The notes under the pieces are model-generated. The model ran no database searches. It saw only the letters and a program-made list of their open reading frames with translations, and was not told where the DNA came from. The position numbers and the translations under genes were made by a program. 64,000 nt of DNA, taken from positions 186,001-250,000 of the forward strand of contig SADC01001192.1 in assembly GCA_004194705.1 (NCBI GenBank), in the 5' to 3' direction. Below, in pieces: positions 37,201-49,200 of the stretch (position 1 is the stretch's first letter; every line of letters starts with the position of its first letter). The stretch comes from Ditylenchus dipsaci (Eukaryota > Nematoda > Chromadorea > Rhabditida > Anguinidae).

Positions 37201-40200
37201 TACAATGCACTCTCGATTTTACGCCACCCTTCGGGACCAAATTTTGATGGCCTAAAATCGAGAGCGCAGTTTCTTTGTTTTATTTGATAGTTAGCTAATC
37301 AGATAAGTTCAAAAGTGGCGTAAACCCGAGAGTTGCGTGAAATTGAGAGTCGACTGTATCTATATTGTGTATACAGTCAAGTCTCGATTTAACGAACCCC
37401 TGGGGACCGCCAAAAATGTTCGTTAAATCGAAGGTTTCGTTAAATCGAGAGCTTATTTTAGTCATTTTATTTAATCGGTGGCCAAATAGCCACCAAAAAA
37501 GGTTCGTTAAATCAAGAGTTTCGTTAAATCGGGGTTTCGTTAAATCGAGACTTGACTGTAGATACCTGATTTATTGCCCTCAACAATGGAGTATGTCAGA
37601 TATTGATATGCTTTTCCTGCATCTTCCACCTCATTTGCTAGTGAAGAATGGTCTGGATCTTCGGCCTTTACCTCTCCTAGCAAGCTGCCTAAAGAAGCAG
37701 ATTCTAGAACAGAGAAATGGTAGATGGGTTGTTGGAACTGGGGTGGAGTATCGTTGATGTCCTCAACCTAAAATTATCATTTTTTTTAATATACCGTATT
37801 TTCTCTATTAAACGGGCCGGCCCGTTTTTTTTTCAACCCTCAAAAATCGAAAATTTTGAGGTCAATTTCAAGATTTTTGGGTGCTCAACCAAAACCTAAA
37901 AAGTGGAATCAGTAGAGCTCGTGGGAGTTAAGAAAACGCAAAAAACAGTTTTGCAAAATGTTTACTCTGGGCTCAAATATAAGTCCTCAAAGTCGAGGGG
38001 CCCGTTTATTAGAGAGCGCCCGTTTAATAGAGAAAATACGGTATTTAACATTTTTTTAGGGAAGGCGATAAATTTTTAGATTCTATCTCTACCTTTTTCC
38101 TATGAGCCTATCATCCCACAGAAAAAGTCAAGACTGGTCGGCCATTTAAAATGGTCGGCCATTTGCACAACCCTGTTCCTCCCCACTCAACTGAGTGTGT
38201 AAGTCGTTGTCTGTTAGACTACATTTACTAAAAGCTTCTTACCTGGATGTTAACCATTGCAACAGCAGCTGCAGCATGAACACCTCCTCCTGTCCTGGTC
38301 ACATCCACTGCCTCCACCTTCAATATGTATTTATCCAGCTGTTCTCTGTCCAGCTGACTGTTTACAGTTATTGTGCCTAAAACACAGTTTTTCATAAAAC
38401 AAAAAACGGTTCTTTTCCGTTATCGGACCTCACCGGAAACTGCAATTTTTTAGGATATGGATTTTTTTTGGTGCAAAAAGATTTCTTTTTGGTGCAAAAA
38501 GATTTTATTTTGGTGCAAAAAAAATTTGGTGCAAATTAGATCTTTTTGGCGCAAATAGTATTTTTTTTGGTGCAAATCGAATTCTTTTTGGTGCAAATCG
38601 TATTCTTTCTGGATAATATTTTTTTGCCCGTATAATACTCGTTTTCGCCCATTGCATATTTCTTTTTGCCTGTAGATTTTGAATGGCCGTAGAATATTCG
38701 TTTTTGCCCGTAGATTTCTCTTTTTCTATTTTTTTCTACCTGTAGATTTTAAAATTTTGAGGAAATTCAAATTTTATGGTCAGAAAACGACTTGGTTTGC
38801 TCAGAATCCAACCCCAGAGTGGCCAAGTTGGTTTTTTGGGAGTTTATTAAAGGGGGAGTAAACTTATTGCGAAAATTCGATTGCGCGCATCAGAATCCAT
38901 TCTCGATTGGCTCAATCTCTCAGAATCCGAGTTCTACTATTTAGAAGCACTTAATGGGTGAGGGGTGGGGGGTGGTGGTTGCACTTCATATACGCACCGC
39001 CCTAAATCAACAGTGTTTATTCCGCTAGGCGCACATCTTATTTTTTTATATTAATTTTACTGACTTCTAGGGTCGAAAACTGTCGAGAAATAGATTGCAA
39101 TGATTAACACCACTGCTTTGCTGTCAGAAACTGCCTCAATTTTGCGAATTGAAGCAAATGACCATCAGAATGAAAGAAAACCATCCACAATGATGCGCAT
39201 AAAATTTGTATAGCCTAAACCTCTACTAATTTTATTTATTTATTCACCAACGCGTTTAGTGACTTACTAGAGTTAAAATTTCATGGTGAATCAGATAAAA
39301 ATTTTAACAAACAAAATCACTACAGAAAAACAAGGTAGCTAGCGAAGGTTTGACCAATGAATAATAGAATATTTTTGACGAGTAGGATTTCGGTATTATT
39401 TTGGCACTGAGGTTTTTTCGCAGTTTTAATTCACATGATCATTTATAGTCATATACTGAAAATGACGCCAAGAAGCAGGGTTATATTTTGAGTATGAGGT
39501 TTCTTAACGATTATCTTAATGAAAATTGCAAAAAACTTCAGTTGCAGAACAATATCGAAAATTTTGGGTGACAGCCCTGGGTGGGAGTGAATGGAATGGG
39601 AAATCGTTGGATGTTTTTTGAATTTTAGATTCAACTTCATACTAACTTCCTTCTGTTTAATAGCTCAAATGAAAGCCTAGATTTTCGGCCACATTTTGCT
39701 GTATAAAAAGTGTGACTTGTACAGGTTAGAAAATTTCAATGTAACTAATCAAAGAAAACCCTGAAAACCGTCCATTTTCGGAAATTTAGCCTACTTCAGC
39801 CTGAATACAAGCTTCAGTAGGTGTAAAAGCATACTCTTATAATCTTGTTGGATAATCAAGAGTGTGAGGATCATTTTGACACTAAACTTGTAAATAAAAG
39901 GAGAGAAAAAGGTGTGCAGCCAGTGGTAGTCGAACCTGTGACTTAGGCACTGCGTATATGAAGTATACCTCACCCTTTAAAACCATTACCAACTAGTATT
40001 TAGGTACCCTGAACCAATAATAAAGTTGGTTCTAAATGGCGGAATCCGGATTCTGAGAGATTGAGCTGATCGAAAAAGGATTCTGATGCGCGCAATCTAA
40101 TTTTCGCAAAAACTTTACTCCCCTTAAATAAATCCCCAAAAAACAAACTTGGTCACTTTGGGGTGGGGTTCTGAGCAAACCAAGTCCTTTTCTGACCATA

Positions 40201-43200
40201 AAATTTGAATTTCCGCAAAATTTTAAAATCTTCAGGCAGAAAAATTAGAAAAAAAAGAAATTTACGGGCAAAAACGAATGTTCTACGGTCATTCGAAATC
40301 TACAGGCAAAAAGAAATATGCGATGGTCGAAAACGAGTATTATACGGGCAAAAAAATATTATCCAGAAAGAATACGATTTGCACAAAAAGAATTCGATTT
40401 GCACCAAAAAGAATACTATTTGCACCAAAAAAAATACTATTTGCACCAAAAAGAATTCAATTTGCACCAAAAAGAAAATTATTTGCACCAAAAAAATTCA
40501 ATTTGCACCACGGCGATTTGCACCAAAATAAAATCTTTTTGCACCAAAAAAAATTATATTTGCACCAAAAAAGATTCAATTTGCACCAAAAAAGATCTAA
40601 TTTGCACCAAATTTTTTTTGCACCAAAATAAAATCTTTTTGCACCAAAAAGAAATTTTTTGCACCAAAAAAAATCCATATCCAATTTTTTAATGATTCTT
40701 ATTTTTATCTGGAATAGTTCATCATAAGAGTGGTCATGGTGATGATGGTCATGGTCATCATGTTGACCATGATCACCTCAATTACCACAATAATTGGACT
40801 AAGAACCAAGGAATTCAAAGAGCTTATTCAGAATGAGGTCCCGATAACGGGAAAGAAGCCAAGAAACAACGTCAAACTAATTATTCCAGAGGTGAAATGG
40901 TAATTTCAGTATTTTCCGCACTGGATAAAGCAGTGGATAAAGTGTAATTTTTCACAGTATAAAGTGTTATAACCCTAATGTCCTTTTTCGGAAACATTCA
41001 TTTTCAACTCTGAATTATATCGAGAAAAAAACCTTTGTTATAGTCCATTGCAAAGTGTCGTAAGTCATCACCCTCAGATATCCTATAGCCTACCACTCCA
41101 TCGGTGTTGCTGTAGGCTCTAACAGAAATCACATAGGTGCCTGGCGAGACTGCCTCTGATATTTTGGCAAAGTAGTGGCTGTGGGAGAAGCTCGGTTGGT
41201 GCTTATTGGCCACTTTTACTTCTACCCATGTACTCGAACTTAAAGCAGGGTTGCCTAAAAATAAGAGTATGAGATGTGGACCAGCGGAATGTATAGCCAA
41301 ATAAATTCTCGAGAAGCAAGCCAACTTTATGATCTATTTTACATTTCTGCATTTTTTGTCTAAATATCTCGACCCTTCGCTTAAGAAATTTTCAGTCGAA
41401 AGCTGGAAAAATTCCGACATTCAACTTTCGAGTCGACCCACCTAGTCGAAAATTTCGACTACAGTCGACTTTTCGAACCCTCGATCCTTTGCCGTTTTTC
41501 GAAAAATTGTAGTCAATGACAATCCAAAAGATAGCGCGTGCAAAAGCCGGTAAAAAATAATCAGGTCATATGCAAGGTGTAATCTGAAAAATGCAATTTT
41601 ATTCGACACACCAAAAGTTTTTTTCCGCCTCGGGTCCGACCTCTTTTTAATTTGTTTTTTAAGTCTTTTGCCAGTTGTTTTTGGTCGGTCTTGTTCTAAA
41701 AATTACAAGGATTCCGGTTTTGCCCATCTCTTTCCTCAAATCATTCTGAATTACTTTAAAGACCCGCCCCTCTCGATCAAGCGACACTTGATTTTTTAAA
41801 AGGGGTTTTGGTTAATCGATAGTCGCGGATCTTTATGGTAACCTTACAATATTTTGGAAAAAGTATCGGAAAATTTGGAATCCTTGTAATTTTCGAACTA
41901 GACTATGAATCACATTTCGATTTTTTTCAAAAATTGGGTTGAAAAAGTGTCGTACCATAGGCGGGAACGAACTTTTCGGGGTATCGTATAAATGGAGTGG
42001 ACTGTAAATTGAGATTTCCTAATTTAGGAATCCCAAATAATACATCCGCGAGGTTCTAATCTCGGGATACTGAAATCATTCGAAATTAAAGCAAGGATCA
42101 CCTTTGTCGGTCGCCAGCACATGAAAGTGGAAAATGCTGCCCAATTGAAGTTGTTTGGCGGGAGGTAGAGCCGCGATGGTCACCCGGCCATCATATTTGT
42201 TGACTTGGAAGAAGGTGGGTGCATCCGCTGCCAGTGAATATCTCACCACTCCACTCATTCCCAAATCGTTGTCTTTAGCTTTGAGACTCAGCACTCTGTC
42301 TCCAACAGTAGCTTCTTCAGAAATAGTGGCAGTGTAGGGCAGTTGGTGGAATGTGGGTGCACAGTCGTTAATATCTTCAACTTCAACATGTACTGAAGTG
42401 TAAGCTCTTCTATTTCCAAGTGTCGATCTGGCTTTAATCATTAGCTGTACTTTTGGAGTGACCTAAAAAACAAAGGAATCGTGTGGGTGAAAAGTACACA
42501 CAAAAAATACGCACAAGTAGAGGCACAAAGGCGTTAATTTCAATTAGCCGAATTTATGAATTAACTATATAAATTTATATGAAAAGGCAGACCTCTCGGT
42601 CAAGTGGATATTTTAAATTCAGTCGCAGCAAGCCACTTTGCTCATCTACAATGAATGAGGGATGTCTGTTAAGAAGGTGGAACACAAATCTCTCATTGAC
42701 ATCAGCGTTTGAAGGCCACAACGAGAGAAGTTCTGTATTTAAGGCAAATGTCAGATTTTCAGGAACAGAGATTGAGTAGATGTCTTTGGGGAACTGTAGC
42801 GTGTTGGCAATGTCTTTAGTGTGATTAGGTGAAATCAAATCTATTTGTAGTGCGGAGTGGGCAGTGTGTAATCCATCCGTGGCAATTAGATTCACCTGTA
42901 AAAAGTGCAAATTAATTAAAAATTTTCATATTTTGAGATGCCTTGTAGTTAGGTGACTTGAATAAACTGGAGTCATTGCTAGACGCAAAGACCTCTCCAT
43001 TGATCCTGTCTACCGAAAAAAGACTCTGAGCGGATGCTGGTTTCACTTGTCGAATTGCATATCGCAGATCTCCTACAGTGTCTTCGTCTTTCGCAATGAT
43101 GCCACCAGAAAAGTTCCTAAATAATAACAAATCGACTGTTGGAAAAGCTATTGTTTGAGCTTGGAAAAAGCCAACGTTAAAGGGGCATACCAGCGCGTTA

Positions 43201-46200
43201 CACGGCCAATTTCAAATTCGCAAAAGACGGGGACCAGGTGTATTCAAACGAGAATTATTTTTAGATACAAATGTGTCATTTTATGCAAAAAGATATACGC
43301 TGGCTGGAATCGAACTCGACCACCATCAGCACTAGGGTTGTCGAGCCGAAGGCTCGAAACCGAACTTTCGGCTCGAAAGTTCGATTTTTTCGAACTTCGA
43401 GCCGAGCCGAAGGCTCGAAAGTTTCGAGCTGCTTCGAGCCGAAGGCTCGAAAATTTCGAAGGGTCGACAACCCTAATCAGCACGTTATCACTGAGCCACC
43501 TATGTTACTAGACTGACACTGTGCTTTATATAACTTATTGCTCTTTACAGAACAATAAAATTTGCATTTAAAAATAATTCTCGTTTGAATATGGCTGGTC
43601 CCCGCCTTTTGCAAATTTGAAATTGACCGTGTAACGCGCTGGTATGCGGTCATAGGTAAATTCGCCAACACAATTTCGCCAACAGCAATTTCGCCAACAG
43701 CAATTTCGCCAACAACAATTTCGCCAACAGCAATTTCGCCAACGCAATTTCGCCAACAGCAATTTCGCCAACACAATTTCGCCAACAGAATTTTCATTAA
43801 GAGTTTAAACTTTTGTATTGAAAAGTATCCTTGTTATTTCAAATGTTTTACTATGAACCATCTCCAGTCCTGCTGGACTGTCCATGCATTAACAAAACCA
43901 AGTGGTCATCCAGGTGGTGCGAATTTTATTTTCGATTTTTTCAGTTTCCAAAACCTGTTTCGTTTATACACCAAAATGATAAAATGGGAGATCCAAAATC
44001 AAGACCACTGAGTATGGACTCGAACCATTGAGGTTGGATCAGGAACATTAAAAGTGGATCGTGACTATTGAAAGTATATAAGGAGAACTGAGTGAAACTG
44101 AATTTATAGATAGTAAGATGTTACGTGAGGCTGTTGTGTCGTATGACTTCAATCCCCAAAATACAATCCCCAAACCCTATAAAAATACAGAACTGGCCCC
44201 AAAGATCTGGCCCCCAAACGGAGGCCCCAAAATACCCATAACCTTTTAAAAAGCAAATGCCAGTGTACAACACGATAAAAAGGTGTGTTGGACCGCTTTT
44301 TGGACCGCTCTGTGCTACTCTCGTTTTGTATGAAATATATATCACCAACACTATAGAATCAACGAAACAGGTTTTGGAAACTGAAAAAATCGAAAAAAAA
44401 ATTCGCACCACCTGGATGACCACTTGGTTTTGTTAATGCATGGACAGTCCAGCAGGACTGGAGATGGTTCATAGTAAAACATTTGAAATAACAAGGATAC
44501 TTTTCAATACAAAAGTTTAAACTCTTAATGAAAATTGTGTTGGCGAAATTGCTGTTGGCGAAATTGCGTTGGCGAAATTGCTGTTGGCGAAATTGTTGTT
44601 GGCGAAATTGCTGTTGGCGAAATTGCTGTTGGCGAAATTGTGTTGGCGAATTTACCTATGACCCTGGTATGCCCTTCAAAAATAATTCCAGTGTTAAGTA
44701 CTTAAAAAGCAGCACATTATATTCTTTTCTAACATTAGTCAAATTTCAGGTGCGTACGCTTCACCTTTATTGACATTTGCATAAAAATGTTGAAAGTCAA
44801 CTCTGAAACTATGGTAACTCTAAAAACTACGTATTCAAAATTTGAGGTGAAGAATCCATCGTTTATACACACATACCTTGTGCGGTTGGTAGTCTAAGCT
44901 GCAATTTGACAGACATCTTCTCAAACACTGGTGGCAAATCATTTGTATCAAGCACAGAAATTGTGACCAGTGAGGGCTGAAGAGTGTACACAAGTGCAGC
45001 AGAGGAGTCAGCAGTAACGCTCTGGGCAACAACGTAAAAGGACCAATGTTTGTTCTGAAAAAAAACAAGCACCGATGCAATTTTCATTATTTACGTCAAA
45101 TCAAACACTGAAAATATCTAACCAGCTCAAAATCCATAGGAGCAACACTTCGTATCCTGCCTGTGGAAGAGTCGATAGCAAAGAAAGGCTCTATGGGGGA
45201 CAGAATGCGGTACTTCAGTGTTCTCTCGTTAATTGAAGACAATTTCGGTTGATGAATGCAAAGCTGTAGCTGATGGTTTTGGTGGATGCTGCCATTGATG
45301 TTTCCGGAAACAAGCGAGCCGATTGGCGAGTTTTCTGCGATCGAGCCATTATATTTTAGCTGCAAGAAGTGGATCTGCTGCCAGGCTTTTGGAGTGATCT
45401 AAAAGCATGTACGATTAGTTAAAAACAAAAAATAGATTTATCGATGGTTGTTTCTTCGAAGATTTTCCAAAATTATCATCAAAAATAAAGACAGCAAAAC
45501 GGTAAAAACCCAACTCGTATAAATTTTTGAACAAACTTTTATTAGAAATCCTTAATTTTCAAGGCGAAAGTTTTTAAAAGGCCATTTATAATACCGAAAT
45601 TTCTTCCTGAATCCGAATCCGTTAAGTTCAGATCCAAATAATTATTATGAGCTGAGATTCTGACGGGTCTACTCAAAGGAGCAATCAGCTCATAATTATT
45701 ATATTGATCTGATCTTAACGGATCCGGATTCAGGAAGAAATTTTGGTACTATTCCATTGAGAAGTACACTTGATCATAAAATGCATATAGAGTCTATTTT
45801 TGCCGTGGCTCGAGTTGAAAAACATGGTAAAGCAGCTAAAAAAGTGGCCCTGTATTATTCCCTTCCCTCCCAATACAGCCCTTGAACCCTATTTAAATGG
45901 CTTTTCTGGTCCTTTTATGGCAAAATTATTACATAAAAATGGTTTTTGACCATCCCTAAAAAAGTCGGTTTTGGGGGGGGGGGTACAATGGAATAGGTCC
46001 TTATTTGGGGGGGGGGATACACTGGAATAGCTTTTGGGGGGGGGTACAATGGAATAGCGGCGAAATTTTAGTATCAGGGGTGGCCTTTCAAAAACTTTCG
46101 CCTTGAAAATTAACTATTTCTAAAAGTTTGAAAAGTTTGTTCAACAATCTATACGAGTCGGGTATCATCCAGCAAAACAATCTAAGAAACCTTTTACATA

Positions 46201-49200
46201 AAAGTTTTGGCTGTATAATTATTCGTGAAGTGGTTTTCTGAAAACGGTATATTTCGAAATGCGTTTGACTTGCAAAAAGAATTTTTGAAAATTGTTATGA
46301 TCGGCAACTGTGTATATTCGAAAATCGCATTTCGAAAATGGTATTTGTCTCGAAATGTTATTTGCAAAATGGTATGATTCGCGAAAAAACATTTAGAAAA
46401 TGGTAGCTTTCGCAAAATGTTTTGATATTCACTTACCGGCTACAGTAAATCACATGTTTCCTTGCAGAAAATACGATGTAATAGACGTGCATAGATGAGA
46501 AAATTTTCTGTACAGAAACATTCAGCGATCGCAACCACAAGGAGGTCCATTTGAGAATGAAGTCAAGAATAAAGTATTTTCGCGAAAAGTGCTATTTTCG
46601 CGAAAAATGCTATTTTCGAAATACTTTTACGCGAATAATACCATTCTCCAAATGTCATTTCGAGACAAATATGATTTTCGAACTGCTTTTTCGCGAAAAC
46701 TACCATTTTCGAAACACCAGTTTGCGAAAACTACCATTTTCGAATTACTTTTTTCCAATACAAATATTTTCAAGATAAAACGTTTTCTAAATTCGATAAT
46801 ACGAATATATATATGCAGCCAAAAGTTTTGGCGCTACTCGTTTTTAAACATTAGCCCTTAGGATCAGGGCTGAACCCGTACTAATTTCAGCTTTTTTTAA
46901 AGAAAAAGTATAGTTTTAGGCACCCCTGAAAAATTATTAGGGGTGGGGGTTGAAAACCGAGTAGCTTTTTCGGGGGTGTGGGAGGTTAAACGAGTAGCGT
47001 CAAACTTTTTATATTGGAAATTTACCCCTTCCAAGTTCTGTCTGGATGCTTGTTATAGAGGAAAGAAAAAGGTCATTCGTGCAGTTCTTCCAGGTTTTCA
47101 AATGTTTAAGAGTAATGTACGTAAAAAATTAATCCCTTGAAAATATGTCAAAAGTGGCGAAGAAGTGGACAAAAATTTTGTGACCCGTGTATACAACTTT
47201 TGCCAACTATGATTGCTAGCTAGGTTGTATGCGGACCTTTGTCAACTTTTTTTTCATCCAAAAAATTTTAAGAAAACGAAAGTTTAATTTTAATAAATCT
47301 CTGGGATCCAAATTAATACCTTTAAAAGTAAGTTGACAATAACACTGTTTGAATCCACAGCAGATTTGATGACAACAGAGCAATTGACTAGGAGAGTCGC
47401 ATTTAGCTCGTTCAAATACTTGCCAAGTCTAATTTGCCCAGTTGAAAAATGAACATCAAGGAAAGGGCATGGCTGCTGAAATGAAAACTCCAAAAAGCCA
47501 GAAGAATCTGCTATTTCATCCAACGGTCCCAAAGAAGTAAAAATGGTGGTTGAGTCGAAGATGCTGAAGAGCAAGGATTTTCTAAAACAAAAAAGTGTAT
47601 ATGTTGTAACTTTCTACTCGTATTTTTGCTTCTACCGTGGTGCTAACACAAAAAGATGGTTTTTTTACTACACATAGATGAAGATGGTCTCTAGTTGTGG
47701 GTCTTGGTTTCTTAGTTTTCTGTGCAATCAAACCTCAATATAAGGACAGCGTTCAGCCGATCCCTTACAGGTCTTTATATCAGGTAAAACTTTGACTCGC
47801 TACAAATTTGAATTTTTTAATTTCATTTTGTGACTGTTTTTTGCATGTTCTTTTAACTTTTTTAACTTAGGCCTTAGGCTTAGGCAAGGGTAGGCCAGCG
47901 CACGTTAGGTCACTTTATGTCAAATAAGCATTTTGGATTGTCTATGAAATGGTATATAGGGTTTTTTCGAATCGCATCGTCACTACACGGCTTTTCAAAA
48001 CGCCCCAAAGTGTGTCATTTAGCTTTTTAGACGTGTTTGCATGGCGCAGTGGGTAAAGCTCTTCGTCACACCATTTGCATAGCAAAATAGGCTATTTTCC
48101 TCGGGGTCACGAGTTCGATCCCACCCTCTGGTACATCCGATTTTTCACAAAAAAAATTTGCAATTTTTTATTCACCCACTCGACTTAAAGGGCCATTGCC
48201 ACCTGTTTTCAATTGTCCCCGCCAATTCAAATCTTTTCGCCTAACCATTCAACTTCTGTACGGATTTTTCAGCTTGGTTTCTAACAAAACAAGGCCTAGA
48301 ATTTAATTTTAGGTACAGTTTTGTTAGAAACCAAGTTTAAAAATTCGTATGTAAATCCAACGATTAAGAAAAAAAATTTGAATTGGCGGGGACAACCGTT
48401 GTCGGAGACGGCAATGGCCCTTTAAAATCGAAAAGTAGACATAGGTCATAGAGATCAGATTTTCAGCTTTTCTTATAAAATTTTGAGTACAGGCCCGATG
48501 AAAGTCCAGAATTCACGTCAAATACAAGGCAAAAGTTGAAACGCAACTTCTTTTTGTATAAGGTTTGCGAGGTTTGTATTTCAGAGGGTGAGTTATACAC
48601 CAAAAGAAAGCTGAGAATCTTCCTTTGCAGAAAATACAGATCGAATTTTCAAAATACAGATTTTTTAAAACTAGAAGCCATTTCAAGTCTAAAACACGTT
48701 TTTCTAGTCAAATTTGAGGAGTTTTTTAATTTCCCGCGAAATTCGCTTGAAAAGCTAAATGACACACTTTCGGGCGTTTTGAAAAGCCGTGCACTACCAT
48801 ATGGGGTGGTACTTTTTTCTAGTACCAAAATACTTATTTCTAGTACCAAATTACTTAATTCTGGGCAAACCTTTTTTTGCCGTAAAAATACTTTTTTTTT
48901 TGCCGCAGGTTTACTTTTTTTTGCCGCAAAAAGACTTTTTTTTGCCGTAAAAAAATTTGCCGTAGAAATACATATTTTTGCCGCAGAAATACTTTTTGAT
49001 GCCGTAAAAACACTTTTTGTTGCCGCCAAATCACTTTTTTCTGCCGCAAGTTTACTTTTTTTGCCGCAAATGAATTTTCCGCCAATTTACTTTTTCTTGC
49101 CGCAAAAATACTTTTTATTGCCGCTAATTCACTTTTTTCTGCCGCAAATTTTTTTTTCGCTGATTTACTTTTTTTTGCCGTAAATTTACTTTTTTTTTGC

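Larger units (their letters stand above)
43183..44674. mobile_element. Outer fold-back element hosting three nested repeats
   Basis: GGCATACCAGCGCGTTACAC at 43183 pairs with GTGTAACGCGCTGGTATGC, which resumes after an insertion and ends near 44674. The arms also share GGGGACCAGG and ATTCTCGTTTGAATA. Inside are a tRNA-like repeat (43293-43525) and, within that, the 43334-43475 element. The right arm is split by the 43648-44663 element. Confidence 0.8.

Noticed and set aside
38455..40690. CRISPR-like array of short repeats at 38.4-38.6 and 40.4-40.7 kb
   Set aside because: The units are contiguous with no unique spacers, sit as inverted arms of a fold-back element, and the genome is eukaryotic with spliced genes.
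43568..43774. Trp-Arg-Asn-Cys-rich open frames at 43.5-43.8 and 44.5-44.8 kb
   Set aside because: They are translations of the 15-base GTTGGCGAAATTGCT units.
48030..48135. Functional tRNA gene
   Set aside because: A and B boxes are good, but acceptor and anticodon stems do not pair cleanly and no short T-run terminator follows at the right place. Kept as a tRNA-derived repeat.
48536..49183. 215-residue plus-strand open frame at 48.5-49.2 kb
   Set aside because: Its second half is the TTTGCCGCAAAAATACTTT array and its first half has no similarity I recognise. Low-complexity translation of a transposon arm is the better explanation.
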